Position numbers and translations under genes: made by a program. Below are positions 31,291-40,711 of a stretch of DNA of 55,309 bases, one piece after another (position 1 is the first letter of the stretch; the number at the start of each line of letters is the position of its first letter). The notes under the pieces are model-generated. The model was not told the DNA's origin and made no database searches. It was given only the letters and a program-made list of their open reading frames with translations. Source of the stretch: an uncultured Hyphomicrobiales bacterium (GTDB taxonomy: Bacteria > Pseudomonadota > Alphaproteobacteria > Rhizobiales > Devosiaceae). Location: NCBI GenBank assembly GCA_903828145.1, contig CAIKKY010000013.1:1-55309 (forward strand), in the 5' to 3' direction.

Positions 31291-32775
31291 GTGGACGCTG
31301 AGACCGATATTTTCGTGATTGGGGGGGGCGTCAATGGCACCGGCATTGCGCGCGATGCGGCGGGGCGGGGCTATTCCGTGCGCCTTGCTGAAATGGGCGA
31401 TCTGGCCTCAGGCACCTCACAGGCCGCGACCAAACTGATTCATGGCGGGCTGCGCTACCTCGAGCATTACGAGTTCCGGCTGGTGCGCGAAGCGCTGATC
31501 GAGCGCGAAGTGCTGTGGCGCTCGGCGCCGCACATCATCTGGCCGCTGCGCTTTGTGCTGCCCTATGAACAGGGCCTGCGGCCGGCCTGGCTGTTGCGGC
31601 TCGGGCTGTTTCTTTACGATCATATTGGCGGGCGGCGTCTGCTGCCGGGTACGCGGACGCTGGATCTCGCGACGGATGAAGCCGGCTCGCCGCTGCGCCC
31701 CGGACACAGCATCGGGTTTGAATATTCCGATGGCTGGGTCGATGACGCGCGGCTCGTGGTGCTGAACGCGCTGGATGCCAAGGCCTATGGCGCGGACATC
31801 CGCGTGCGGACCCGGGTGGTTTCGGCCGAGTTCAGTGCCGGGCGCTGGCGGATCACGCTGGAGCATAAGGGTGTGCACGAGACGGTGTTCGCGCGCGCGC
31901 TCGTTAATGCGGCAGGACCATGGGTCGATATTGTCACCAAGGCCGCGCTCAAGGCGGCAGGCCCGGCCAAGGTGCGGCTCGTCAAGGGCAGCCATATCGT
32001 GGTGAAACGGCTCTTCACCCATGATCGCTGCTATTTCTTCCAGAACCCTGATGGGCGAATCTTTTTTGCCATTCCCTATGAGCAGGATTTCACCCTGATC
32101 GGCACCACGGACCGCGATTTTACCGGCGATCCGGCGGACGCCCGGATTGCTGATGATGAGGTGGATTATCTGGTGGCGGCCGCAAACCATTATTTTAAAG
32201 AGCAGATTACGCCCGAGCGCATTGTCTGGCGCTTCAGCGGTGTGCGGCCCCTGTTTGATGACGGGCGGGGCAAGGCGCAGGAAGCGAGCCGCGATTACGT
32301 GCTGAAGCCCGATAGCGCCGAGCAGAGCCTGACGGTCTATGGCGGCAAGCTGACGACCTACCGCCGCTTGAGCGAGCAGGCGGTCGATATGCTCGGCCCG
32401 CTGATCGGGGTGCGTGGCCGACACTGGACAGCGACCGCCACGCTGCCGGGCGGGGCGTTCACGCCCACGGGGTTCGACGGGCTGGTTGGCGACCTGGCGG
32501 CGGACTATCCGCAGCTTGACCGGGCGCTGCTGCACCGGCTGGCGCGGCTTTACGGCACACGGACGCGTCTCGTTCTGGGCGATGCGGTGACGATGGCGGA
32601 CCTTGGCGAGCCGTTCGGTGGCGGCTTGACGGCCCGGGAGCTGGATTATCTTGTCACCGAGGAATGGGCGACGAGCGCGGAGGATGTGCTGTGGCGGCGC
32701 ACCAAGCTGGGGCTGCGACTGACAGCCGGGGAGGCCGAACGCGTGGCTGAGGTATTGGCGGGGAGACAGGGATGA
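31291..32775 (+). CDS. glpD: Aerobic glycerol-3-phosphate dehydrogenase GlpD
   Basis: A 494-residue membrane-associated FAD enzyme oxidising glycerol-3-phosphate to dihydroxyacetone phosphate and passing electrons to quinone. The FAD motif [17 protein letters not shown] is at the N-terminus. [18 protein letters not shown] and the C-terminal DAO domain follow the family. I choose the GTG at 31291, nine bases after AGGGG; the frame is open to a GTG at 31261. It overlaps glpK by four bases. Confidence 0.94.
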   Translation: MDAETDIFVIGGGVNGTGIARDAAGRGYSVRLAEMGDLASGTSQAATKLIHGGLRYLEHYEFRLVREALIEREVLWRSAPHIIWPLRFVLPYEQGLRPAWLLRLGLFLYDHIGGRRLLPGTRTLDLATDEAGSPLRPGHSIGFEYSDGWVDDARLVVLNALDAKAYGADIRVRTRVVSAEFSAGRWRITLEHKGVHETVFARALVNAAGPWVDIVTKAALKAAGPAKVRLVKGSHIVVKRLFTHDRCYFFQNPDGRIFFAIPYEQDFTLIGTTDRDFTGDPADARIADDEVDYLVAAANHYFKEQITPERIVWRFSGVRPLFDDGRGKAQEASRDYVLKPDSAEQSLTVYGGKLTTYRRLSEQAVDMLGPLIGVRGRHWTATATLPGGAFTPTGFDGLVGDLAADYPQLDRALLHRLARLYGTRTRLVLGDAVTMADLGEPFGGGLTARELDYLVTEEWATSAEDVLWRRTKLGLRLTAGEAERVAEVLAGRQG

Positions 32776-34256
32776 GCGGGTATATTCTGGCCATTGATCA
32801 GGGCACGACCTCGAGCCGGGCGCTGGTGTTTGACAGCATGCACCGGGTGGTCGGACTCGGGCAGGAGGAGTTTCCCCAATATTTCCCCGGCGACGGGCTG
32901 GTGGAGCATGACCCCGAGGAGATCTGGCGCTCGGTGCTCAACAGTGTCCGCACGGCCATTACGGCGGCCCGGATCGAGCCCGGGGCCGTGGCGGCGCTGG
33001 GCATCACCAACCAGCGTGAGACCGTGGTGGTGTGGGACCGGGCAACCGGCGTGCCGATCCACAAGGCCATTGTCTGGCAGGATCGGCGGACGCATGCGCT
33101 CTGCGCTCGGCTCAAGGCCGAGGGACACGAAAAGCTGGTGCGGGCGCGCACCGGGCTGTTGCTCGATCCTTATTTCAGCGCCACGAAACTCGCCTGGCTG
33201 TTAAAGCATGTCCCGGGGGCGAAGGCCCGGGCGGCGCGGGGCGAGCTGCTGTTTGGCACCATCGACAGTTTTCTCATCTGGCGGCTGACCGGGGGGCGCG
33301 TGCACGCGACCGATGCCACCAATGCCAGCCGCACGCTGATGTATAATATTGCGACCAATGACTGGGACGATGAGCTGTTGCGGCTGTTCGGCATTCCGCG
33401 CGCCATGTTGCCTCAGGTGCAGGATTCCGCCGCTGATTTCGGCAGCACGGACGCGGCCCTGTTTGGCGCGGCCATCGCCATTCGGGGCGTGGCGGGCGAC
33501 CAGCAGGCGGCCACCATCGGGCAGGCCTGTTTCCGGCCCGGCATGATGAAATCGACCTATGGCACGGGCTGCTTTGCCCTGCTCAATACCGGCAGCGATC
33601 TGGTCTTGAGCCGCAATCGGCTACTTACCACCATTGCCTATCGGCTCGATGGCGAGACGACCTATGCGCTCGAGGGCGCAATCTTCATGGCGGGGGCCAC
33701 GGTGCAGTGGCTGCGCGACAAGCTGCGGCTCTTTGCCAATGCGGCGGAGGCGGGCGCGCTGGCCGAACAGGCCGACCCGCATGAGTCGGTGTACCTCGTG
33801 CCCGGCTTTGTCGGCCTTGGGGCGCCGTGGTGGGATGCGAAGGCGCGCGGGCTGATTGCCGGGTTGACCCGCAATGCCGGCGCGCCGGAACTGGCGCGGG
33901 CGGCGCTCGAAGCGGTGGGTTACCAGACCGCCGATCTCCTGACGGCGATGCGGCGCGATTGGGCCGGGGCGGGCGACACGGTGCTGCGCGTCGATGGCGG
34001 CATGACCGCCTCGGATTTCACCATGCAGTTTTTGGCCGATATTCTCGATGCGCCGGTGGACCGGCCTTTGGTCCGCGAAACAACCGCGCTGGGTGCTGCC
34101 TGGCTTGCGGGCTGGAAATCGGGCCTCTGGCCCGACCAGGCGGGGTTTGCGGCCGCCTGGGCGCTCGACCGGCGCTTTGAGCCGACGATGGCCCAAGCCG
34201 AGCGGCGCAAAAAGCTGCGCGGCTGGCGCGATGCGGTGAAGCGGACATTGAGTTAG
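32772..34256 (+). CDS. glpK: Glycerol kinase GlpK
   Basis: A 494-residue FGGY-family kinase phosphorylating glycerol with ATP to supply GlpD. The N-terminal phosphate motif is [12 protein letters not shown]. The substrate region QNRE-type is seen as [12 protein letters not shown] near residue 80. The GTGC-F-LLNTG segment (near 260) and [18 protein letters not shown] (near 405) match the FGGY signatures. It is translationally coupled to glpD. No glycerol facilitator or GlpR regulator is next to them. Confidence 0.95.
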   Translation: MSGYILAIDQGTTSSRALVFDSMHRVVGLGQEEFPQYFPGDGLVEHDPEEIWRSVLNSVRTAITAARIEPGAVAALGITNQRETVVVWDRATGVPIHKAIVWQDRRTHALCARLKAEGHEKLVRARTGLLLDPYFSATKLAWLLKHVPGAKARAARGELLFGTIDSFLIWRLTGGRVHATDATNASRTLMYNIATNDWDDELLRLFGIPRAMLPQVQDSAADFGSTDAALFGAAIAIRGVAGDQQAATIGQACFRPGMMKSTYGTGCFALLNTGSDLVLSRNRLLTTIAYRLDGETTYALEGAIFMAGATVQWLRDKLRLFANAAEAGALAEQADPHESVYLVPGFVGLGAPWWDAKARGLIAGLTRNAGAPELARAALEAVGYQTADLLTAMRRDWAGAGDTVLRVDGGMTASDFTMQFLADILDAPVDRPLVRETTALGAAWLAGWKSGLWPDQAGFAAAWALDRRFEPTMAQAERRKKLRGWRDAVKRTLS

Positions 34257-34280
34257 CGGGATGGGCCGGGCTGGGGCGGC

Positions 34281-36200
34281 TCAGGTCGCCTTGCCGACAT
34301 CGGCGCCCGGGTTGGTGCCGATGCCCGTCGGCAGATCATCGAAGCTTGAATAGTTCATGGTGTAGAGCTTGGCGTAGAGCCCGCCCTGCGCCATCAGCTC
34401 GGTATGGTTGCCGTTTTCGATGATTTCGCCGTTCTGCAGCACGATGATGCGGTCGGCGCCGCGAATGGTGGCCAGCCGATGGGCGATCACCAGCCCGGTG
34501 CGGCCTTCGAGCAGGCGTTTCAGCGCCTTCTGAATCAGCATTTCGGTATAGGAATCGATATTGGCCGTCGCCTCGTCGAGAACGAGGATTTTCGCGTCGG
34601 CGACGAGGGCGCGGGCAAAACTGATGAGCTGGCGCTGGCCGAGCGACAGGTTGCCGCCGCGCTGCTCGATGCGTGTGTCATAGCCATCTGCGAGGGTGAC
34701 AATGAACTCGTGCGCGCCCACGGCTTTTGCGGCGGCAATAACAGCCTCGCGCGTGGCGTCGGCCTTGGCGTAGCGGATGTTTTCAAACACGGTTCCAGTG
34801 AACAGGAACGGCTCCTGCAACACCATGGCGATGGACGTGCCGAGCGAGTTCCCCGTCACATCGCGCACATCGTGCCCGCCGACGCGCACTGCGCCTTCGG
34901 TCACATCGTAAAAGCGATGGACGAGCGCCATGCAGCTGGATTTGCCCGAGCCGGTGGGCCCGACCACGGCGACGGTCTCGCCAGGATTGACGCGGAAGCT
35001 GACGTTTTTGAGGACGGGAATATCCTTCCGGTAGCCGAAGGACACGTGATCGAACTCAACCGACCCATCCATATCCGCACCCAGCGCGACGGCGCCTGGT
35101 TTGTCGGTGATGGCGAGGGGCACATCGAGCACTTCGATGATGCGGGTGCCCGAACTCATGGCGCGCTGGAACACCGAATACTGCATGGTGAGCGAGCGGA
35201 TCGGATCAAAGAAGCGCTGAATGTAGAACAGGAACGCCACCATGATGCCCACATCGAGCTGGCGATGGAGCACCATCTGCCCGCCGACAACCACCACCGT
35301 GGCCATGGACATGCCGGTGAGGCTATCGACGATGGGCACCATCACCTGCGCGAACTTGGCCGCCCTGAGATGGGCGAGGAGATTGGTGCGGGACTTTTCC
35401 TCGTAGAGATCGAAATTGACCCGCTGCCGATCGAGGCTCTGCACGGTGCGCACGCCATTGATGCCCTCGGCGAGCGCGCCATTATTGGCCGAATTGGCGT
35501 GGTGGGCATCCATGAAGCTTTTTTTGGCGGGCGGCAGCCAGAACAGCCGGACGATGAACAGCACCGGCATGGTGGCCATGGTGATGAGCCCCAAGAGCGG
35601 ATCGAGCCAGAGCAGCACGCCGATAATGCCAAACAGCAGGATCAGGTCGCCGACCGACAGCACGGAGGTTTCGAGAAACTCCTGCATGGCGTTCACATCG
35701 CCCATAAGGCGCGACATGAGCCGACCGACTTCGGTCTTGTCCATGAAGCTGAGCGACACCTGCTGCAGCCTTGCGAACATCGCGCGGCGCATGTCGAACA
35801 GCACGTTTTCGGCGGCCTTGCCGACGACCAGTTCCTGCACATAGCTCGCGGCAAAATTCACGCCGATGATGAGCCCATAGCCGACAATGACCCAATAGAG
35901 CGTTGTGCGCGCGGTGGCGCTGGCGCTGCCGCCGCCCGGCACCATGCCATGGTCGATGGCATGGCGGATCACGAGCGGAATGGCGAGCTGGGTCAGGGTG
36001 AAGATGATGACTGCTGCCACCGAGACCAGCAGGTTTTTGCGGTAGGGCCCGACAAAGGCCCAGATGCGGCGCACGACGCGCGGATCATAGGCCTTGCCGA
36101 AGACTTCCTCCTCGCGGTCGAGACTGGAGCCAACCACGGCCTTGGGCGGGCGACGGGCCTTCTCTTCGGTGTCGATATCCTCGAGTGCGGAGTCAGTCAT
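34281..36200 (-). CDS. ABC exporter half-transporter with catalytic NBD
   Basis: A 639-residue type IV ABC exporter: six membrane helices (about residues 55-345) fused to an ATPase. Walker A is GPTGSGKSS near 417, Walker B ILVLDEAT keeps the catalytic Glu, but the signature is LSLGQ instead of LSGGQ. It overlaps the partner gene upstream by four bases. With the partner's altered Walker B this predicts a heterodimer with one working and one degenerate site. Substrate is unknown (lipid, drug or peptide). Confidence 0.9.
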   Translation of the reverse strand: MTDSALEDIDTEEKARRPPKAVVGSSLDREEEVFGKAYDPRVVRRIWAFVGPYRKNLLVSVAAVIIFTLTQLAIPLVIRHAIDHGMVPGGGSASATARTTLYWVIVGYGLIIGVNFAASYVQELVVGKAAENVLFDMRRAMFARLQQVSLSFMDKTEVGRLMSRLMGDVNAMQEFLETSVLSVGDLILLFGIIGVLLWLDPLLGLITMATMPVLFIVRLFWLPPAKKSFMDAHHANSANNGALAEGINGVRTVQSLDRQRVNFDLYEEKSRTNLLAHLRAAKFAQVMVPIVDSLTGMSMATVVVVGGQMVLHRQLDVGIMVAFLFYIQRFFDPIRSLTMQYSVFQRAMSSGTRIIEVLDVPLAITDKPGAVALGADMDGSVEFDHVSFGYRKDIPVLKNVSFRVNPGETVAVVGPTGSGKSSCMALVHRFYDVTEGAVRVGGHDVRDVTGNSLGTSIAMVLQEPFLFTGTVFENIRYAKADATREAVIAAAKAVGAHEFIVTLADGYDTRIEQRGGNLSLGQRQLISFARALVADAKILVLDEATANIDSYTEMLIQKALKRLLEGRTGLVIAHRLATIRGADRIIVLQNGEIIENGNHTELMAQGGLYAKLYTMNYSSFDDLPTGIGTNPGADVGKAT

Positions 36201-38056
36201 TCGGCGGCCTCGGACTGGTCTTCGCTGGCGCGGGACTGCAAATCATAAAGCGCACGGTAGCGTCCGCCGAGCGCCAGCAACTGCGCATGCGTGCCTTCTT
36301 CGGCAATGGCGCCGCCTTCAACGAACAGAATGCGGTTGGCGTGCATGAGCGAGGAGAGCCGATGCGAAATGATCAGCGTCACGCGGTTGGCGGCAAACTG
36401 CTTCATGCTCTGGCGGATGCGCTGCTCGGTGCCTGCATCGACGGCGGCGGTTGAATCGTCGAAGACCATCACGGCCGGATCGAGCATCAGCGCGCGGGCA
36501 ATGTTAAGCCGCTGCCGCTGCCCGCCCGAGAGCGAGACCCCGCGTTCGCCGACAATCGTCTGGTAGCCGGTGGGCAGGCCCATGACGTAATTGTGCAATT
36601 GCGCAAATTCGGCCGAGCGGGCGATCTGCTGCTCCTTGGCCCAGGGGTCGCCATAGGCGATGTTGTTTTCAATATTGGTGGTGAACAGGAAGCTGTCCTG
36701 CTGCACCACGGCGACGGCCTGGCGCAGCGTATCGAGGGTGAGGGTGCGCACATCCTGGCCGTCGATCAGCACCCGGCCACCGGTCACATCGTAAAAGCGC
36801 GGGATCAGGTGGGCGATGGAGGATTTGCCGCTGCCCGGCGGGCCGACAATGCCCACCGTCTCGCCGCGCCGGGCGGTGAAGCTGATGCCCGTCAGCACCG
36901 CGCGTTCCGGGGCGGAAGGATAGGCGAACTGCACGGCCTCGAAGGTCAGTGTGCCATCGGTTATGACCAGCGGCTTTGCGTCCGGTCTGTCGGCAATATC
37001 GAGATCGAGATCCAGAAAGTCGAAGAGGCGGTCGCCGCAGGTGGAGGCGCGGGCGAAGGAATTGACCATCAGCCCCAGTTGCCGAACCGGCATCTGCAGA
37101 ATGGTCATGAAGGTGAGAAAGCTGGTGAGCGTGCCGACGCTCATCGTGCCCGAGAGCACTTTTTCGCCGCCGAAGGCGAGGACCAGCCCCATAGAGATGA
37201 GGAACGAGAGGTTCATCGCCGCCGTGCTGTTGACCCGCAGATCGACGCGGGTGTGGGCGAGCGCCAGTGCCTTGTCGGAGACGGTATCGAACTTGTCGAG
37301 TTCATGCGCTTCGCCAGCAAAGGCGCGTACCACCCGAATGCCGCCAAGGTTTTCTTCCATGACGCGCGACAGGTTTTGCAGCATGTCCTGCAAGGTGAGC
37401 CAGGTGGAACGCAGTTCGAGCTGGCTCGTGGCCGAGCGCCACGCGACGAACGGGGCAAAGCTGAGCGCCAAGAGGCCCAGCAGCGGATCGGTGGTGAGCA
37501 GCATCACCGACCCCGCCCCAAGGAGAATTCCGAGCAGCACGACGCGCAGAATGCCGGTGGCAAAAAACATGCGCACGCCATCAAGATCGAGCATGCCCAC
37601 GGTGATCAGATCGCCGGTATGCACCTTGTCGTGGTAGCCAAAGCTGAGGCGCTGGATTTTCTCATAAACCGCCAGCCGCAATTCATAGGCGGTGTGGTGG
37701 CCGGTCGCCTCGCCGAAATAGTTGTGCAGCATGGTGAACAGCCCGCGCGCCACCGAGACCCCGAGCAGCACCAGCGCCGTCTGCCACAGCGCAGCGCTGG
37801 CGCCCGTGCCGCCAGCGAGCACCCCTTCGGCCTGGTCCACCGCCTCGCCGAGGAGACGCGGCACCGCCAGTTGCAGCCCCGAGGCGATGATAGTGGCGAC
37901 AATCGTGATGCCGGCCATAACCGGATGGCGCAGCGTGAGCCGGAAAATGCGCCACAGCGTGCCAAGCCCCTTGCCGCTTTCGACCGCGCGCACATGGGCC
38001 ATCGCCTCGCCGGGGCGGGGCGCCCGATGGGGCCAGCGGTCGAACATCTGAGGCAT
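36197..38056 (-). CDS. ABC exporter half-transporter with degenerate NBD
   Basis: A 619-residue partner of the next gene: membrane domain (about residues 40-325) and an ATPase with Walker A GPPGSGKSS near 408 and canonical LSGGQRQ. In Walker B the catalytic Glu is replaced by Asp (VMVFDDST). This is the hallmark of the non-hydrolysing site in heterodimeric exporters such as TM287/288 and LmrCD. It is the first gene of the pair. Confidence 0.9.
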   Translation of the reverse strand: MPQMFDRWPHRAPRPGEAMAHVRAVESGKGLGTLWRIFRLTLRHPVMAGITIVATIIASGLQLAVPRLLGEAVDQAEGVLAGGTGASAALWQTALVLLGVSVARGLFTMLHNYFGEATGHHTAYELRLAVYEKIQRLSFGYHDKVHTGDLITVGMLDLDGVRMFFATGILRVVLLGILLGAGSVMLLTTDPLLGLLALSFAPFVAWRSATSQLELRSTWLTLQDMLQNLSRVMEENLGGIRVVRAFAGEAHELDKFDTVSDKALALAHTRVDLRVNSTAAMNLSFLISMGLVLAFGGEKVLSGTMSVGTLTSFLTFMTILQMPVRQLGLMVNSFARASTCGDRLFDFLDLDLDIADRPDAKPLVITDGTLTFEAVQFAYPSAPERAVLTGISFTARRGETVGIVGPPGSGKSSIAHLIPRFYDVTGGRVLIDGQDVRTLTLDTLRQAVAVVQQDSFLFTTNIENNIAYGDPWAKEQQIARSAEFAQLHNYVMGLPTGYQTIVGERGVSLSGGQRQRLNIARALMLDPAVMVFDDSTAAVDAGTEQRIRQSMKQFAANRVTLIISHRLSSLMHANRILFVEGGAIAEEGTHAQLLALGGRYRALYDLQSRASEDQSEAAE

Positions 38057-38256
38057 GAGAAACGCTCGGACCCACCAGGTGCCGAGTCCACAAAGTTCAA
38101 GGAACGATCCTATCCCTGCGCCGGAATCGGGCGGGCTTCAAGGTGATTGCGCCGAATCTGACAGGGGAATCAGCATCCGTTCGGCGCGCGCGCCCTTGCC
38201 GCAACCGGGTCCCGGTTTTGACGTTCAGCCTGAAGAGGGCGGCCGGGCGAGGATGG

Positions 38257-38457
38257 ATGAGCGACACGCAAAAACCTGCCGAAGACGCGGCCTTTGAGGC
38301 GCGAGTGCGACGCACGGCCTATTTCCTGTGGGAGCAGGATGGCCGACCCGAGGGTCGCCATGAGGACTATTATCTGCGCGCGCTCGAAAAGCACCGGCGG
38401 GAGCGGACTTTCGACGATTGGCTGGCCGATAAGCCCGGGGGCAGGGCGGACGACTGA
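38257..38457 (+). CDS. DUF2934 small protein
   Basis: A 66-residue protein with the DUF2934 pattern RVRRTAYFLWEQDGRPEGRHEDYYLRA, a short family common in Hyphomicrobiales with no established function. The ATG at 38257 is preferred because the family match begins at once and a GAGG element precedes it. The frame is open to 38143 but that part has no similarity. Confidence 0.8.
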   Translation: MSDTQKPAEDAAFEARVRRTAYFLWEQDGRPEGRHEDYYLRALEKHRRERTFDDWLADKPGGRADD

Positions 38458-38470
38458 TCGGGCGGCCCGC

Positions 38471-38830
38471 TCAGCGGCGACGCCAGCGGAGCAGGGTATA
38501 GGCGGCGAGAAAGCCCGCAGCCGCGCCGCCGATTTTGATCAGCGCGTCTTCGGGACGCCCATGCCGATCAATGCCCCATTGCTGCGCCCATTCAAACAGC
38601 AGCGCGGCGGTGAAGATGAGGAGCGGCACGGCGAGCCGCCGCCGGGGATAGGCGAGCCCGAAGGCGAGGCCCAGCGCCATGAAGGCCAGGGCCCGCTCAA
38701 CCGGGGCACCAAGTCCGGTTTCGGGCCTCAGCCCCAGGGGCAGCAGCGTCGCCAGCCCCACCGTCAACAACAGGCCCCAGGCCGCAAGCCGGAGGGCCGC
38801 CGCGCGCCACCGGTTGGGGAAAGACCGGTC
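38471..38830 (-). CDS. VanZ-like small membrane protein
   Basis: About 105-120 residues with three to four hydrophobic helices: LAAWGLLLTVGLATLLPLGL, ALAFMALGLAFGLAY, LLIFTAALLFEWAQQW and AAAGFLAAYTLL. The loop RPETGLG and the late DRHGRPEDALIKIGG match VanZ-family proteins often found in polysaccharide loci. The start is not clear: no ATG lies near the domain, so a TTG near 38772 or initiation coupled to the overlapping end of the upstream sugar transferase is possible. The frame stays open to 38980 inside that gene. Confidence 0.65.
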   Translation of the reverse strand, partial: DRSFPNRWRAAALRLAAWGLLLTVGLATLLPLGLRPETGLGAPVERALAFMALGLAFGLAYPRRRLAVPLLIFTAALLFEWAQQWGIDRHGRPEDALIKIGGAAAGFLAAYTLLRWRRR

Positions 38831-40298
38831 AGAACGCGTTTTGCCGGACCTTCCGCGAAAACAGGGTGAGCACGATGATCCAGCAATCGAGCAGGATCGA
38901 CCAGTTGTCGATGTAATGGAGGTCGTGCCGGGTGCGGCCGGCCATCTGCTCATGCGTGCGGGTTTCGCCGCGAAAGCCATTGACCTGGGCCCAGCCGGTA
39001 ATGCCCGGCTTCAGCCGCTGGCGGTGCGCGTAATCGGCCAGTTGCGCTTCAAGTTCGGCATCGTGCTTGACGGCGTGGGGGCGGGGCCCGACGAGGCTCA
39101 TGTCGCCCTTCAGCACATTGAGCAATTGCGGCAGTTCATCAATCGAGGTGGCGCGGATGAAGCGGCCAACGCGGGTGATGCGATCATCGTCGCGCGCCGC
39201 CTGCCGCATGGCATGGCCGGATTCGGTCACGCGCATCGAGCGGAACTTGTAGATGAAGAACACTTCGCCGTTGAAGCCGCGGCGCTCCTGCCGGAACAGC
39301 ACCCGGCCGGGGCTATCGAGCATGATGGCGAGCGCGGTGAAACCAAGGAGCGGCGCGAGCAGCACCAGCCCAAACCCGGCCCCCAGCAGATCGAAGGCGC
39401 GCTTCAGCGCCACCGCGCTGTTGCTCATGGGCTTTTTCAGAACCTGCAGGGCCGTGGCGCGCCCGAGCGGCACCAGATCGAGCACCGGCAGCGCGTCATC
39501 CATGCCCACTGGCGCGCAGATCACATTGATAGCGAAGCGCTTGAGCCGCGCCGACATCTGGGTCAGGGCTTCGAGCCCGTCGCGATCACCCACCAGCACC
39601 ACGGTATCGACCCCGCGCCCGACCCAGAGCTTGGTGAACTCAACGAGCGCGCTGGCCGCCGCCTCATCGCTGCCGGGGGCATCGAGATCGAGATGGAGCC
39701 TGTCGGCAATGGCAAAGCCGCCGCTCCAGACCTGCCACGAGCCCACGAAGCGCTCGATATCGGCCTTGCGGCCGGCCAGCACCAGCCGCGAATGCTGCAG
39801 CCGCCCGGCGGCGATGCGGGCGTTGAGCCCCGAATAGAGCGTGGTCCGAACCCCAACCAGCACCAGAAGCCCGCTGACAAAGGCCAGCACCATGGAGGCG
39901 CGCGAGAGGAGCGGCAGCATATCGGCAAGGAACAGCACCGCTGTGGCGAGGGCAAAAGCCACGGTCCAGGTGCGCGCGGCGCGTCCGGCGGTCGCCGTGA
40001 TGGACCGGTCGCCCGCCACGAAACGTCCGGCATCCCAGGCAGCGGCAAGGCCCTGCATGCCGCCCACCAGCGCGATGAGCGCCGCATAGGCGCCGGAATC
40101 GTGCAAGGCGGCGGTATGCAGCACGAGCCCGTGGTAGGCGAGCGTGGGCACGAGCAGCGAGACCAGCGCCGCCATGGCCTCCAGCCCGCCCTGCCGAAGC
40201 GCCAGCATCACCGGCGATTCCGTGCGCCGGGCGCGCAAACGCCGATCGAGCGACAGGTTGGGGGTGGGCTTCAGCTGTGCAAACTCCGGCATCATCAT
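38829..40298 (-). CDS. Exopolysaccharide polyprenyl-phosphate sugar transferase (WcaJ/ExoY type)
   Basis: A 489-residue initiating glycosylphosphotransferase. It loads a sugar-1-phosphate onto undecaprenyl phosphate to begin polysaccharide assembly. Four N-terminal membrane helices (about 35-160) precede a nucleotide-binding-like cytosolic domain. The C-terminal transferase domain (about 290-489) has KRAFDLLGAGFGLVLLAPLL, FIYKFRSMR, RATSIDELPQLLNVL and SLVGPRPH. No other polysaccharide gene is next to it, apart from the VanZ-like gene downstream. Confidence 0.93.
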   Translation of the reverse strand: MMMPEFAQLKPTPNLSLDRRLRARRTESPVMLALRQGGLEAMAALVSLLVPTLAYHGLVLHTAALHDSGAYAALIALVGGMQGLAAAWDAGRFVAGDRSITATAGRAARTWTVAFALATAVLFLADMLPLLSRASMVLAFVSGLLVLVGVRTTLYSGLNARIAAGRLQHSRLVLAGRKADIERFVGSWQVWSGGFAIADRLHLDLDAPGSDEAAASALVEFTKLWVGRGVDTVVLVGDRDGLEALTQMSARLKRFAINVICAPVGMDDALPVLDLVPLGRATALQVLKKPMSNSAVALKRAFDLLGAGFGLVLLAPLLGFTALAIMLDSPGRVLFRQERRGFNGEVFFIYKFRSMRVTESGHAMRQAARDDDRITRVGRFIRATSIDELPQLLNVLKGDMSLVGPRPHAVKHDAELEAQLADYAHRQRLKPGITGWAQVNGFRGETRTHEQMAGRTRHDLHYIDNWSILLDCWIIVLTLFSRKVRQNAF

Positions 40299-40555
40299 GC
40301 GGTCCTTACCAGAAAACGCTATTGATGCCTATGTGTTTACACTTATTTAAGCCTGAGGGGTAGCAAAGCCACTCGACGGGGTTAACGACGGCGCGGTTGG
40401 TGGGCCATGACCCCGGCGTTCTGCGGGTCTTCGCCCCATGCGGCGCACAAGCCTGGGGGGCGGGCGGAGCGGGCGGGCGGCAAGGCCGCTTGACACCTGC
40501 GCCCCACCTTTCTAAGTAACGCGCGCGCCGAATGCGGGAAGCTCCCGCGGCCCGG

Positions 40556-40632
40556 GGCGGAGTAGCTCAGTTGGTTAGAGCAGCGGAATCATAATCCGTG
40601 TGTCGGGGGTTCAAATCCCTCCTCCGCTACCA
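40556..40632 (+). tRNA. tRNA-Met (anticodon CAT)
   Basis: A full cloverleaf: acceptor GGCGGAG pairing with CTCCGCT, D-loop AGCTCAGTTGGTTAGAGC, anticodon stem GCGGA...TCCGT with CAT in the loop, TTCAAAT in the T-loop, and an encoded CCA at 40630-40632. It looks like the elongator Met tRNA; a CAT-bearing Ile2 tRNA is less likely. It is the integration site of the island; the 3' 47 bases plus CCA are duplicated at 52360-52412. Confidence 0.93.
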
Positions 40633-40635
40633 AAA
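40583..40635 (+). repeat. attL core repeat within tRNA-Met
   Basis: This 53-bp stretch runs from the anticodon stem through CCA and three further A residues and is identical to 52360-52412. It divides island from chromosome on the left and keeps the tRNA intact. Confidence 0.92.
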
Positions 40636-40677
40636 AACTAACAAAGTCAACGACTTACAGAAACGCCACCAACTGGT

Positions 40678-40703
40678 TGTATGCAGCGATTTGGTTGCAT
40701 ACA
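40678..40703. promoter_or_regulatory. Inverted repeat upstream of integrase
   Basis: TGTATGCA at 40678-40685 and its exact complement TGCATACA at 40696-40703 are separated by 10 bp, ending eight bases before the integrase ATG. A third related half-site, CTGTATG, overlaps that ATG. The one-turn half-site spacing suggests a dimeric repressor or an integrase/excisionase arm site; no regulator is proven. Confidence 0.5.
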
Positions 40704-40711
40704 TTGGCTGT

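Noticed and set aside
36593-38146. Long plus-strand frame (517 codons) opposite the ABC exporter
   Set aside because: Antisense shadow of a clear transporter gene; long only because of high GC content.
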